Positions 25,071 to 38,460 of a stretch of DNA of 64,000 nucleotides are shown piece after piece. Numbering within the stretch: position 1 is the first letter of the stretch; every line of letters starts with the position of its first letter. Origin of the DNA: Voacanga thouarsii (taxonomy: Eukaryota > Streptophyta > Magnoliopsida > Gentianales > Apocynaceae). The position numbers were made by a program, and so were the translations under genes. Below the pieces are notes generated by a model. It was given only the letters and a program-made list of their open reading frames with translations, did not search any database and was not told where the DNA came from. The stretch covers positions 1,099,001 through 1,163,000 of the forward strand of contig JANUWF010001059.1 in the NCBI GenBank assembly GCA_026120185.1, written 5' to 3'.

Positions 25071-27554
25071 TAAGCATGCTAATTGACTCTCTTCTTCTCT
25101 TTTCTCTTTCTCTCCCTCTCTCTCTCTCTCTCTTGGCCGAACACTCTCTTCTTCTTGGCCAAATGGTTCTTCACCAATGGCTATGTTTTCTTCATCTTCC
25201 TTGGACGGATTTAGACATCTAGGAATTGAGATCCATTCAAAACTCCTTCAAAGTACTCATCAATCAAGTAAGCCTTTTCAACCCTCCTTTTTAAATTCTA
25301 TATTCATGTCTCTAGGATGATATTGGTAGGAGATGGATTATGAATAGGATTTGAGCATGTATTGTTGTGATGAGTAGAGATTGAAGCATAAATAAATGTG
25401 TGATTATGATGGAGATGAGATTTATGCATGAGTTGATTATCTTGGTTGATTGTATGGTGTTTTTAGGGTTTAATGCATGTCTCCATGTCATAAGTAGTAT
25501 TTGTGGTCAAGTATGCTAGAGATTATGTCACCTATGGTAAATATGGTTTATATTCATGTATGATTATTGAAGCCATGATTATGTTTATGCTAGTAGAGGT
25601 TGGATCATGCCTTGATAAATTTAGATCTATGCTTTTATTCATGATTTGGATGATTTAATGAATTGAAGTGGAGTATATGTTCAAGATTATAGTTAGCAAG
25701 TGAAATTATGATCATGACCTACTTGTCCCTAAGCTAAATTTTATTTCTTCAATAAAATGTTTAATATTATGAATTTTGCTAGTAGTTTCGAAAAAAACCC
25801 AAGGAAGGGTAGATTTGGATTATTATATATATAATAAGGATATTTTAGTCAAATAAATAATATCTTTACTAGAAAATAATATATTTATTTATATATATAT
25901 ATATATTATATAAAATGATAATATCAAATAAAGCCTTTTATGAAAATAATCATAATAAGTAAAAATATTAATTTTGTAAGTCTTATATTCATAAATATCC
26001 TTAAAATTTATCACCTTTCAATTATTATCTTTTAAACAAAACCTGTTAAAATTTATTTATTAGCTTTCAATCAAGACCCATTAAAATTTATTTTCAACTA
26101 ATTTTACTTAGCAATTATTTTCAAACAATTAATTATTAGTAAATCATTATTTTACCTAATACCACCTAGGACTCTTCATCAAATAAACTCTAAATTATTC
26201 TTTGCAAGAATTAAACCTTCAACTTATTAGTACCTATTTCCCAAAACACTATTTATTTTAAATATCAAAATTGACTTAGCTTATAAACCTTTTTATTTAT
26301 TATTTGGCCTTAAAGCTTGGGACACTAGGATCATGGTAGTTGTGAGTTGAGCTAGTCTTATTTGTAGAAGTGGATTTTGGCTTGAGTTTAATTGTGGTTT
26401 ATATTTACCCCAAGTGGGGTTGGGTCAGCAGTTGAAGATCTTTATTTTATCTCGAGCTAAGGATCAGGTAAGCTCTTGCATAAAACCTGATTGATATAAA
26501 TTGCTTATTATGGCAAGCCAAATGTAGAGTGCATGGACACTCATTTCTGCAAAGGCAATTGAGGATTGACTCCTTACTTATTTCAATCAAACAAATTATT
26601 TGAAAATCAATAAGCAGATTTACTCAAACTCAAAACTCTTTCTAAAATTGATTTTGACAAAGACTTTGGAAACCCTTAATTGCCATTTTCAAGTGGAACT
26701 ATGTTTTGTTCATTTTTCCCAAGTGGGATACATTACGTTGAGTACTCAATAAGGGTGGCCTACTAGGGCTAGTCTTTGATGGGTTAGGGTAAGTCTCTCA
26801 GTAGGTGGCCACCTCTGAGGGGTTAGTCCAGCTCAGATAAGATGTCGTCCAGTAGGTCATGCTGGTTTAAGCTAGCAGTTTATTTTTTAGTCAAGTGACA
26901 GTGTTTTGCTGGAATGGACACTTGGTTATTGTTTGGGTATAGAGAAGGAGAAGTATCTTGCCCGGTAGGCCAATCACCTACCTTTTTGTCAGTCTGCACA
27001 AAGTGTCGGCATTCTAACCGGTTATAGGGCCCATTGTGTGGTAACCCATGATCATTTCTTTTGAGTGGTTGATTTTATTGTTTATGTATGGTTGGAAAAG
27101 TCCAAACACCACTCTTGGTTTTGACTAATATTTATTGCTTACCAATATTTCTCTTATAAAGATTTTATACTTTGCATTGACGAACTGTTTTCACTGGACA
27201 CTCAAAGCACACATGGACTTACTGAAATTTTTATCTTATCACCCTTTTTACCATGATTTTAGGTCGATCCTACTGTGGGGATGAGTAGCTAGATATTGCC
27301 TGCCTTGGAAGATTTTTTTATATATGATTTGTGTAATGCTTTGGGGAGTTGAAAATGGATAATTTTTATTTTGGATTTGTTTTTGGAATTCTTGGATTTA
27401 ATCTTGGATTTATCCTTGGGTTGTAATAAATTTTAAGTTAAAGTATTATTTTTATTCCGCTATTTTATTTGTGTGACCTAGTTATAAACACCCCTTGTCC
27501 TTTGGACAGAGCGACATCCCCGACCCTGGCGGGCCTTTGTAGTGGGGTGTTACA

Positions 27555-28170
27555 ATTAGTAACACCAAAGGGCATCACTACAAACTCATAATGCCCATAG
27601 CGTGTATTAAAGGCAGTTTTAGGAATATCCCCTTCTCTAATCTTCACCTAACAATACCCCTATCTCAAATCTAATTTAAAGTAACATCCTGCACCTTGTA
27701 ACTGGTCAAACAACTTGTCCACTATAGGTAACGGGTATTTATTCTTTATTATTTGAGCATTTAGTCCCCTATAGTCTATGTACATCCTTAAAATGCCATC
27801 TTTCTTTTTCACGAATAGTACTGGTGCTCCCCATGGTGAGGTACTGGGTCGAATAAACCCTTGCTCCAATAATTCCTGTAATTGCTTCTTCAATTCTTTT
27901 AGCTCTGCCAGTGGCATTCGGTGTGGGGTTCTAGAGATTGGCTCAGCTGTTGGCCCTAAATCAATACTAAATTCAACTTCTCTTTCTAGAGGTAATTCTT
28001 TCAATTCCACTGGAAAAACATCCGGGTACTCTTGAACTACTGGTACCTCTTCAAGCTTTTCAGGTTTAATGGATTTATTCAAAAGGTAAGCTAAATACCC
28101 AATGCACCCTTTTCGTATTAGCTTCCTTACTTTCACTCTAGATATCAAACTCACTCTTTGTTTTGCTTTA
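27555..28170 (-). pseudogene. Tekay reverse transcriptase, N-terminal half
   Basis: The minus strand from 28154 reads [87 protein letters not shown] and KLDLRQGY. A stop follows at about 27660, then [20 protein letters not shown] and MPFGVTN. This is the conserved fingers/palm of gypsy RT, including the [10 protein letters not shown] and KLDLR acidic motifs. It is cut by solo LTR B after GVTN. Confidence 0.93.
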
Positions 28171-28620
28171 TCACCCCAAAATTCTAGAGTATCTCCTCAT
28201 AGTCCCTTAAAACGCACCAGTTTATTTCTACAATCAACCTTTGCACGATGTTGTAATAGCCAATCCATTCCTAGGATGGCATCATATTCTTGTATGGGTA
28301 GACTTATAAGGTCTCCTTCTAGTGTCACATCTCCAATTTTTATTTCACTTCCCAGATAAATTCTATCACTACTTAATTGTTTTCCCAAAGGAGTGCTAAC
28401 TATCATTTCATAGGGGGCCTCCTTACTTCTAATGTTCACCTTTTGAGCAAAAGAACATGTAATAAAAGAATGGGTAGAGCCTGGATCTATTAAATTTTGA
28501 GCTATTTTACCAAAAATAAAAATCTTACCTTACACCACCGCCGATGCGTTAGTGTCTACTTTATCCAAGGCTACTACTCGAGCTTTCACTGCAGGTTTGC
28601 TGTTTCCAGATTTGGGTGCA
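28171..28620 (-). pseudogene. Tekay aspartic protease
   Basis: The active-site motif is NLIDPGSTHSFIT (about 28500-28465). It is followed by FAQKVNI, PLGKQLSSDRIYLGSEIKIG, LISLPIQEYDAILGMDWLLQ and HRAKVDCRNKLV. ILGMDWL is the flap-distal signature of gypsy proteases. The upstream linker (28620-28530) carries stops. The enzyme would cleave the Gag-Pol polyprotein. Confidence 0.9.
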
Positions 28621-29586
28621 GAGGGCTAGCCTGAGTTTTCTTTAACTATTCCTGGTCTTACTCCCATATAATTCCCTCTTGGATTTATCCATCCAGTCAT
28701 CCTCCTTGGGCGTGGGCAGTCAAAGTTTTTATGTCCTTCTTCTCCATAATTATAACAACGAATTAACTGTTTCCCCATGTTACCTCCTTCTCTCCTTGGA
28801 AATTTTCCTTTACTCGGCCATTGATTCCCTCTAGGCCTCCTATTTTGGCTTAGGGTTTGAAACCTCCCTCTGTTTCCCTGCTTAGCTTGCTCCAAATCTG
28901 CCTCCTCGACTCTTGAAGCAATTTCCATTACGGCACTATAATTATTTGGGGCCATACTAAGCAATACCCTCTTAAGTTTAGGGCGCAAACCTTTCACAAA
29001 GTGGCGAGTTCTATCTGGTTCATTTTGCACTAGGAGGGGGTAATATTTAGAAAGTCGTGTAAATTCAGTAGCGTACCTCCGTACTGTCCTCCCCACCTGT
29101 CTTAAATTCTAAAATTCATCTTCTCGCCTTTCTACAACCCAACAGGGTATAAATTCTTTCTTGAATTCTTCCCAAAATTCTTCCCAGGTCCATTCCTTCT
29201 GCTCCTTTTTACGTGTCCACCAATCTCATGCTGGTCCTTGGAGTTTGAACGTAGCAAATTGCACATTTCACTGCTTTGAGTAACTTAGAGTTGCGAATAT
29301 GTTTTCTATTTGTTCTATCCAGGATTCTACCTCCTGTTCTTGCTTAGGTCGACCATAGAATGAAGGGGGTTGAAACTTTAGGAATCATTCTAAAGCTTGA
29401 TCTGCTTCGGCTTTAGTTTGTGGTCCTTCCCTAGAGGTTATCTCGGTCATATGTTGTAATACTTCTGTCATTTTCTAAAAAAGTTTGCATCATAGTATTT
29501 TCTAGAGGTTTGACTAATGCTCCCTTGGCTAAATTGTTGGCAAATGATTCCCCTAGATGACGACGGGTAGTTTGCTTTGGTGGCAT
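28621..29586 (-). pseudogene. Tekay gag (degenerate)
   Basis: The ATG at 29586 opens MPPKQTTRRHLGESFANNLA. A stop and frame change near 29440 separate it from the capsid core (FQPPSFYGRPK, EVESWIEQIENIF, WTWEEFWEEFKKEF). The core continues as RYATEFTRLSKYYPLL, RTRHFVKGLRPKLK and IASRVEEADL. The zinc knuckle (28717-28758) reads CYNYGEEGHKNFDC: the second Cys is Tyr, so the CCHC is broken. Gag packages the RNA and builds the particle. Confidence 0.9.
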
Positions 29587-29820
29587 AGTAAAGATAATAA
29601 GCTTTCCTAGTTAAATTAGTATTAACAATTGAGTTAGATTAGTATGTCAGAGGAGAAAAATTATCATAATATAGAAACATAACACCCTGGTATGTTACAA
29701 CAAAATTGCAAGGTTTTAGTACATAAGATAGTATATATGCTTATTTATTTCCTCCTACTAATATCGTACTCAATATGTACAACAGGTGTTACTCACACAA
29801 AAACTTTCTAAGTAGTCCTC
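29587..29820 (-). other. Spacer between acidic ORF and gag
   Basis: AT-rich 234 bp with stops in all minus frames. No feature seen. Confidence 0.5.
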
Positions 29821-30372
29821 CTACTCGCTATCATCACTAGAAACAGGTGGTCCCAAGTCGGTTGATACGTAATAATACTCAAGAGTATCAGACCCTGGGC
29901 CTAATATGTCTGCATTCTCCATGCCACTATCGGAATTAGAATCGCTAGCAACAACCTCTTCTATGGCTGACTCATCAGAAGATACAGCGACCACTTCGAC
30001 TACCTTATTCTCATTTTCTTCTACTGCAGACTCATCAGAGGATATAGTGACTACCTCGACCACTTCATCATCAGATTTGTTACAAGCACTTATATCCTCA
30101 TCGAGTAGGGCTAGCTGGGTGGAACATCTTATCTTTTCAGGCTCCTTAGTCATATCTCCTACATTATTGCCCTATGTCAGTCCTTGACTCATTCCTCGTG
30201 ATCCTGGACCTCTAAGGGAGATGTGGTAGTCACAAGGTCCAAAGACAGATGATCCAAGAAAAGTCCTTATTTTCTTCTTCTTTGGATGAGAACTCTCACC
30301 CTCTTCCCATAGTCCATCTCTAGGGTCCTTTTCTTCTATTGGCTTATTCCCTTTATCACTGCTATAGGCCAT
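29821..30372 (-). pseudogene. Acidic ORF upstream of gag in the Tekay element (one in-frame stop)
   Basis: The ATG at 30372 lies about 97 bp inside the 5' LTR edge and just after the PBS. The frame runs 66 codons to a TAG (30172-30174) and then continues in the same frame to 29821, 184 codons in all counting both stops. The first part is charged, with KKKKIRTF (possible nuclear signal) and GPCDYHISLRG. The second part is very acidic and Ser-rich. It contains a tandem pair, VVEVVTISSDESAVEE and VVEVVAVSSDESAIEE, resembling SUMO-interacting motifs (hydrophobic VEVV beside SSDE). I do not recognise the protein. Only one nonsense change in 184 codons, while gag and pol are riddled, suggests that this was a real ORF. 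The TAG would arise from CAG by one transition. Confidence 0.6.
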
Positions 30373-30451
30373 ACCTACAAAGAATAGTCAAATCAAACTT
30401 CTATCTATACCCACAAATAATGCACACAAAATTCAAATTAAACTATATTGC

Positions 30452-30468
30452 TGGGGCTCTGATAATAG
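30452..30468 (-). other. Primer binding site of Tekay element
   Basis: The minus strand reads ATTATCAGAGCCCC two bases after the 5' LTR, close to the TGGTATCAGAGCC site for initiator tRNA-Met used by most chromoviruses. Confidence 0.7.
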
Positions 30469-33317
30469 CTATAACACCCTATGTCTACGTTGTAATGGGC
30501 CAGGTTCTGGAGGGATGTTAACCCGCCAGATTTCTCGGACAAGGGGTCTTTATAACGATTTAAAACATAAGGTAAGCGAGTAAAAGTTTAAACTTAAGTA
30601 GATATACAAAACATGCTCTTTTATTACATATCATATAATTCAAGATAGGTAAATTATCATAGTTCCCAAAATACATATGCTAAAATATTACATAGACTAT
30701 GTACAATAATCACACCAAAAGTTTCCCTAGCCGGTGCTGGAGGAGTAATCCTGGAAGTACTGTCGTTTAATCCTCAACCTCGATTCCTAAAAAAAATAGA
30801 AAAGATAGACACACGTGTGAGTGGTGTACTCAGGGAGTCCCGTATGTGCTAGTGTTTTTCTTATGAAATCAATTATCAATTTCTTCACCAAAAATAACTT
30901 TATAACTGGGAAATAGAAGTAATTGATGGATTTGGGTTCAATTTATCTTATACATATGAAAAACATAGTTTTCAACTATATGGCCCCTAATTTTAATAAA
31001 AGCGGGTTCTTCTTCATCTAGAAGGGCACCCCATGTGCAAAGTTCAAGGAACTTCACCTTTGACTACACGGTCTCTTATGCTAGGAACTAAGCCTTATAG
31101 TACGTCACCCATGTCATGCCAGAGTGGTGAGTGTAAAAATGTACAGCTCACTTAGCACTTAGAGATCTTTTACTTGTCACCATAAGTTAGGGGTCCCATC
31201 CTGACATCAGTCACCATTGAGGTGGCAAGAAGTCAAACGCACCAAGTGTCCCCGCCTGGCATCCTGCAAATGACTCAAAATCAAGAAGCGCCCGTAGGTG
31301 TGGCAATTGCCAAGCTCAAAACGGCTAGCCAGGATGACTCATCTCAATGTCCTATCGCCCTGTTTGGAGTAAGACAATCCCTAGAACTGATCAGGTTACT
31401 TGGGGCTGTCTATCTCTAACATGAGCTAGTACAAAGATCAAAGTCGTTGCTGAGTACTCAACGTCAACAATACTAACCCCATCTGACTGATCAGGCCAAA
31501 AGGTCATCTGTTCCCACAACATTTTCAACTAAAAATTTTTTTGCGGCCAAACAACATTTTCCAAAATCATGTTGAAACCAGATAAAGGGTTCTGTTCACA
31601 CATCAAGACGTGTTTCCAAGAGTATCCGGGTCATTTTTCCCGTACTTGGTTACAAAAGTCATTTCCAAGGGTATTCATGTCATTTTATCGATACTTGATT
31701 TCAAAATAATTTCTGAAGGTATTCGGGTCATTTTACCCTTATCCGATTTGAAAAATATTCACAAGAATTCCAATAAGGATATTTTGGTCATTTACTGAAT
31801 ACCTGAGTTCCAAAGGTTTTCATAAAACAAGCGTATAATATATTCATGGCAGTAAAAGCTTTATTTAAATAAAATTTTGGTAAAGAATGTAATTTGAGCT
31901 TAGTAACTATGCTCTCAATTTAGGTTTGTACTTAGTACTTCAAATATATCAAGGAGACATGGACTATATCAGAGAAACATTAAACTTTATCAGAAAAACG
32001 CATAGCCAACGGTGGTTTTAAAAATCATGGGACTCACCTTGTACGCATGGCCAAAGCAGTACCCTTTTTGTAGCCTTAAAAGGGGTTCCTTTGACTCAAC
32101 TCACCTACACCAATAGTATATTTCTTCATTATTACTTAATGGGTTCAAATAAGGTTTCCATAATTTCTTAAAGAAATAAATTGGTTAATGATTTTTTATA
32201 GTTTTCTTATTTTACAGCTTTACCGCCTTCCAATGTTTTATGTGTAATTTACTCAATATAAGTCCAAATGAGGTGAGACTACTTCCAAAACTCATAGGAC
32301 ATTTCTCTGTCAACTCCAGGTCATGGGATATTAAAACTCCATCCCATTTCGTTCAGTTTTTTAGTTGAACTCACTGCACAGTATTCGGGGTCAAAAACGA
32401 CATGTTAGAGGCTTAACTTATTTTAGCTTATTCTATGGTTTCTTCAACATATCCTACCATATCTAATGCTTTAAAACCCTTGTTTCATACCTTAATAAGG
32501 CTGTCTTATCTTTCTTTCCCATCAAGTAATTTTTAGTAGTCCAAAATAGCCATGAAACAAAACCTGCTACAATCAGAATTTTCTTCCTTTTTAATGTTTT
32601 CTTGTCATTTCTTCCATGGTCTTTCTTTCTTTCTTTGATTGAACAACTCCAGTCATCAAAGTTCTTCAAAATAGCCTCCGTAAGTCATCAAACACTACAC
32701 TTTTCCTTCTTCATTTACCCGGTCAGCTCCCCTTCAAATTGATATACCATTTCCATTTTATTTCCTTCCAACTATCAACCATAGATATATAATTTCTGTT
32801 TCATTTTCCCCAATACCAACTACATATACAATCCTATGTCATTTTCTTTTAAATATCCAAGAAATAAATATAGCATAGCTTAAAATAAATCTTTATTACT
32901 CATAGCTTTCTTTATATTAAACTAAAATAACCTTTCCTTATTTAAGATTGCAAACTAGACTTGAATGCCTTCTTCTTCCTTTCTCCTTGCTTTTCCTCCT
33001 TTCTTCGTTGTTTTCTTTCATTTCCTCACTTTTCTTTTCTCTTTTCCAGCTTTCCTCTCGGCCAAATCCTACCTCTCCTTATCTCTATTTATATAGTTTT
33101 TTTTTGTCTTAGCAAAAAGGTTATGGTGATTTGGCAACTCTAGAAGCCTTTAGATCTTTGTAGAATCTAAGAGAAAATTATAGAATATCCTAGAAAGTCT
33201 TAGAATTATTTAGAACCTAAAAGAGCATTGGTGAATCTTGTAGAAATTCCTAGAATGCTCAAGAACTAATAGATATTTTCTAATCTTGCATGGCCATGCA
33301 TAATCAACCATGGTTAA

Positions 33318-34843
33318 TGATGTGTTCGGACTTGGGTGTAAAAAATTATACAAAAACTAAGCACATTTCCAATCAAATTTAAATTAAAACGTTCAACCCA
33401 ACTCACACATATGTGTAAGCGTACTCATCATTAACCGAGCATAGGGTTCAAATGAGTGTCAATCCTCTAGGAACAAGTAGACATTAATCATATTTATTTC
33501 ATTGTTTAACTGACTCAATAAAGTTAAAACAAATAAAACAAAACAAAACAAAAGAATAATAAAAAGATACACATGTTAAGGATAGAGAATTATGCAATTC
33601 AAACCATTGTTTGGATAAACATGATCTTAAAGTACCCAACCTTTATCATAACTAATTATTCTCTTGGCATCATGAAGGATGAAGGTAGACTCACTTTGAT
33701 GGTCAATCCATGAAATCACTATCTTCTAGATGAATTAGAATCACTTGGTCCGTCTCAACTCATTCATCCAAAAGATGCATTAAACACAATCCTTAGTTAA
33801 ATTCCCTTGGTCTCGGAAAATTTAAAGTATGAAATTAATCAATGAACCCTTGGTCCGGGAAGACATTAATTAACCTTCAATTACCAGTTCTAAGCAATCA
33901 ACCCTTTTTGGTCCAGCAAGTTAATAGCCAACAGAATATGAAATTAATAAATTGAAACTACCATCAACCCCCTTTGGTCCAGCAAGTTAGTCCAGAAAGT
34001 TAATGGAAAGAACCAAACAACTAATCTCGTAATAAGCACAAGTAATTCAATACCAAGAATAATAACCTGTCAATCAAAATATCAGACAACTCCAAAAATC
34101 ATGAATATCTAAACAACATTGAATTACAATAAAACAATTAACATATCAGTGTCAAGAAAAAGAAAACATAGTAAAAGAAAGCACTCATAGATAAGCCTCA
34201 TTCTTCTTCCTTTGAAGACTTTCTTATACAATCCTCATTGAATTGAAGAATTCCTCATTTGATTGAGTGATTTTCTATGATGATCAATGAATTCTCCCCT
34301 TTTCCCTTGTGTTTTTCATCTATTTATAGGCTTAGGAAGTGCCTAAACTCGTAGGTATAATGTTCTTGGTCGAGTAGAAGTTGGAAGATACTAAAACTCC
34401 ACAGATTACCAAAAATCGCGTAGAAAGATCACAACACCGCCTTAACTTCAGGGCACAGCCGGTGCCAGTTGTATTCTGCTTCTCTTCTTGTTTGCTGATT
34501 TTTCTCCGAATTTCACATGATGAAGACCAGAATGCAGCCAGCACCACCTTGACTCTTGGAGCTGGCACTAGTTCCACTCTGTTTCACCAATTTTTCTGTC
34601 GCTTCGAAGTTCGTGCCAACAGTGCATGGCCGGTGCCTGTTCTAGTGCCCTAGCTGGCGCCGCCCCTCCTCTGTTTTGCGACGTTTTTGTTTCGTTTTAC
34701 TCTAAAAACCTGAAATAATGAACAAAACACTTTTTCAAGAGTAAAATCTCAAATCTGAAGGAATATAACTAGTTATTGAACAAAATATATCGCAAAAGAG
34801 CCTCAAATAACTAGAAAAAATATGACTAATTTAGCCTCTATCA
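33318..34843 (-). repeat. Athila-family solo LTR (1526 bp)
   Basis: Flanked by perfect GTTAA duplications (33313-33317, 34844-34848). Read on the minus strand it begins TGATAGAGGCTAAATTAG and ends CATCA, and it matches the LTRs at 10875 and 40286. It carries the 75-bp tandem duplication of the 5' LTR (GGACCAA blocks near 33920 and 33982) but not the 42-bp one. The TATA box is at 34319-34331. Confidence 0.92.
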
Positions 34844-35200
34844 GTTAACTTACTTAAATCAAGATTAGCTTAATTAAGCTTGGTCAAATGAAGTAAAAAA
34901 GATGGTCCGACTTGGTCAAGCTTTTCATGCTTGTGGGCCATTTGTATTTATTTCTTATGGGCCATCTAAATTATCTTTTTATATAATATGATTATAACTA
35001 AGATATTTAGGATATTAATTATATTATTTATATGTATAATAATAATAGTAATACAATAAAAGCAATATAAAGTATTGAATATAATAATACTATAATTTAA
35101 TATCTCTAAGAATTAATGGTTTAAATAATGAATATAAAATAATAATAGTAATGGATATAAAATAATAATAATTGTAATAATATTATTAAACAACAACAAC

Positions 35201-35374
<174 letters not shown>

Positions 35375-35588
35375 TGTTGATGTTAAGATATAATAATAGT
35401 AACAATAGTAATAATATATAACAATAATACTAGCGATGACTATACTATAGCACTAAGAATAATATTATTAATTCGTAGCCTTAATAATACTATCTATAAA
35501 AATATATCATGAATTCCTTTTATATGTATATTCTTATTTTAAACAAGACTACCATATGCATATTCTTTATATAAAGTGGGGTATTGCA

Positions 35589-36082
35589 GTGGCAACTTTG
35601 GAGGCTAAGGTGGAAGTATTGACTTAAAAGATGGAACAAGTGGTGATGCCTTAAGGCCAAGTGGTAAATGGGAATTGTGATTTCTATGGAGAAGGGCACC
35701 TAAACCATGAGTGCCAAAATATAGGTTCACTCCAATAAACCATGGAATAAGTTGCCTTTGTAGGTAATGTCCGTCTAGGTGACAATCCTTATAACTCTAC
35801 TTATGATCCTGGTTGGAGAAATTACCCTAACTTTTCTTGGAGCAACGAAAATCAACCTTGGCAGGGTTCTTTTAACTTTGGGGGAAATCAAAGGAATCCA
35901 CCTTCTTTGAAGAACAATGCAGCACCTTCCAAGCCACCATTGGAGGAATTGATTGGCCAATTGGTATGTACAACGGAGACTAAGTTCCAAGTGGTCGATG
36001 CTACAATAAGGAACTTAGAGGCTTCCATATACAACTTGGAGAGCCAAATTAACCAATTAGCTAAACTATTTTGGGATCATTA
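35589..36082 (+). pseudogene. Athila gag, second part (degenerate)
   Basis: Continues the gag frame after the Tekay element: VATLEAKVEVL, a stop, QVVNG, then the knuckle NCDFYGEGHLNHEC, where Tyr replaces the second Cys. AFVGN, NPYNSTYDPGWRNYPNFSWS, QPWQGSF, PPLEELIGQLV and IRNLEASIYNLESQINQLAK then lead to the stop at 36080-36082. The NPYSNTYNPGWRNHPNFSW-type block and the coiled-coil end are signatures of Athila gag. No pol frame follows. Confidence 0.9.
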
Positions 36083-37267
36083 ATTAAGGACATTGCCAGG
36101 AAACACTGAAGAAAATCCACGGGATCAAAGCTGTGGAAAACATTGAAGTCCTTTTTTTTTTTCTTTCAGTTTTTATGATTTGGAACAATTTTTATTTTCA
36201 TCGTTTTGTTCTTTTTATCATTTTTTGTGAATTAAATTGCATTATTCATCATATTGCATGTTCATCATTTTTCTTACTAAAAAAAAATAAAAAATGATGA
36301 TGAAGGCCGGACAGAATGCAACCGACGCCAGCTAGGACTAGGACCGGTGCCAATTCCTGTTGGGCAAATCACATGAAATAGGCCATTTTGGCTACTTTTT
36401 CTTTCAAACTCTCCAACTCCCTCTCAAATTCTCTCTAACCCACGCCGGCTTTACCTTCCAAACTCCTTAAGATTTGATTTTTCACCTCCCCAACCCTTTT
36501 ACAACATTAATCTATCATTCTTTTGTTGATCCTACGGATCAAAAGTCTTTAGATCTTCCATTTTTCACAATAAACCAAACTTCAATCCACATGCAAAAAG
36601 CTTAGATTTCTGAAAAAAGATTACATCTTTTACTTGCCCATGCATAAGAGAGCACAAAGGTATGATTTTTATTCAATTTCCACGGTTAAAATGTTGTAGA
36701 TGAAGTTCTCTAATTTTTGGTATATTGTTGGTCGGAAATTGGGATATATAATGTTCTCTTGCATTGTGAATTAACTCTTGAGCTTCATGCCTTTGGATAT
36801 AGTATAAGTTAATGATTCTTGAGTACTTGATGCATTCACATGATCATTAGGGAGTTTCTGCACATGCTTCAGGGAAGGATTGTGGTTATTATTATGATTG
36901 AGTAGTTGATGCACATTGGCCTTGAATTGTTTTATACTTGATCACTCTAATGCCATGATGATGCCTTCATTCACATGATCATGCATGTACATTCGAATAC
37001 ATTGGGGTTGTTCAACACATTTATGCTCTACAGTGAGCTTTATATGTATTCTTGCAGGTTGTGTTGAATTAATTGATCAAATGAGATTGAATTGGTTGTT
37101 GTTGGATGGGTGATATATGGTAAAGGAGTTTGGGCATTGTGGTTGAGAGTTGGTTGAGAGTTGAGAGGGTATTGTGTATTGTGTTTGAAATAGGGAGCCA
37201 CAGCCGGTCTACAATTTTTGCGCTTCTTAGTCCTTCCTCCTATCTTCACTACTACTTACTTGCCAAT
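36083..37267 (+). other. Spacer where Athila pol would be expected
   Basis: 1.2 kb with no protease, RT or integrase motif on either strand. It starts with a pyrimidine-rich stretch (36150-36240) and contains CGACGCCAGCTAGG / CCGGTGCCAA motifs (36328-36358) like those repeated in the LTR. The rest is AT-rich non-coding DNA. Confidence 0.6.
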
Positions 37268-38460
37268 ATGTCTAGAGCAAGGGGTCAAGCTTCAAAGAGG
37301 GCTTGAGCTTCTTCTTTCTCAGCCCATTCATCTATAGACCCCTTGTTCCTTAGGCCATCTAAGTTTATTAATCCATCATGTGAGGAGGGATATAATAGGA
37401 GGGCTTCAAATAAGATCATTGTGGAGTGTACATTCGCACCTACCCTAGACATGCCCTTAAGTTAGGAATAATGTTTAGGAGGCTCGGGTGGGGATCGATA
37501 GTACAGCTAAAATGGAATTATTGTCCAGTGCTAATAAAAGAATTCTATGCTAACATGGTTGAAAAGGGCAATAAACACCTCCCCTACATTGAGATAAGAG
37601 TGAAAAGAACCCCCATCATCATCACACAAGACCATTTAGCTAATCTTCTTCAGGTGTACGATAATAACTCTTAGCAAGGGATAGATATTAACAACCAAAA
37701 CATTCTTTCTTACCCCAATTGGGATTCCAGTGGAACTAGAGCCACTCTAGGGTTGCACAAGCACAATGCTTTCCAAGCCAACAGATTTTATTCGAACAAT
37801 GATCTTGCTGCAAACTATAGGGCTCTAGTATACATGTTTGGGTTCAATGTTGTACCTCGTACCAGTAGATTTAATGAGACACGCCTTATTGATGAATACA
37901 TTCTGCATAGGATAATGAACACCTTTCCGATCCCTCTTGCACCCTTGATTATACAATCTATTGGGATGTGGTGCATCACCATCTCTCTACCAAAGCCTTC
38001 GTTTTCCATCTAGTCATCATGAAAATTCTGAAAGACTTTGGTATTAGTACTGAGGGAGAATTGATAGAGACTACCATTGAGAATGGTAATGGAACAAACA
38101 CTCATGAGTTGTGGGTACAAGTATAACCAGGAGCTAAAGAAGTGGCTAACACCCCATGAGGTCAGGTATCTCGGTTAGGTTAGGCCACCACCAATGGAGG
38201 AGGAGCACCACCCGCCACCATCACAAGCACGAGCTAGTAGTTCCCAGTCCTAATCAAGGGCAGACTTAGAAGCCGCAGTGATGGGGTAGCTCGCTTAGTA
38301 GATAGAGATGTTGCTACATATGCAAGATTCCATCGATGACATTGCCCGGAGGCAGACGACTATGGAGCAGTAATGGGCTGAGTGGCTACAGCGGTTTTCG
38401 GGCCCCTATGGGGGTGCTGGCACGTCCGCACATGCTAATGATGATGATGAGGCAGATTGA
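37268..38460 (+). pseudogene. Athila env-like ORF (degenerate)
   Basis: The ATG at 37268 opens MSRARGQASKRA, then a stop. ASNKIIVE and a frame change near 37435 follow. A long readable segment begins RHALKLGIMFRRLGWGS and IKEFYANMVEKG. It continues with TQDHLANLLQV, a stop, ILSYPNWDSSGTRATLGLH, ALVYMFGFNVVPRTSRFNE and LIDEYILHRIMNTFPI. The C-terminus is Pro/Gln-rich with MQDSIDDIARRQTTME and ends ANDDDEAD. The middle matches the layout of the plant transposon domain in env-like ORFs of Athila and SIRE: an FYANL helix, an LL.V element, then a domain ending in two helices. No membrane segment seen. Function unknown. Confidence 0.72.

Larger units (their letters stand above)
23125..27554 (+). 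repeat. Solo LTR, 4.2-kb family, copy B
   Basis: Begins TGTGAAACCCCAGTC and ends GTGGGGTGTTACA. Flanks ATTAT (23120-23124) and ATTAG (27555-27559) form a duplication with one change. At 4430 bp it is the longest copy. It has a (TA)n run at 25037-25067, a (CT)n run at 25111-25133 and a C run near 23898 that the other copies lack. The tRNA-like module is at 23371-23434. It splits the Tekay RT gene in opposite orientation to it. No coding region seen. Confidence 0.9.

Noticed and set aside
29906..30187. 93-codon plus-strand frame rich in Ser and Thr
   Set aside because: Antisense of the acidic Tekay ORF, whose codon bias (GAT/GAA-rich) makes the complement open.
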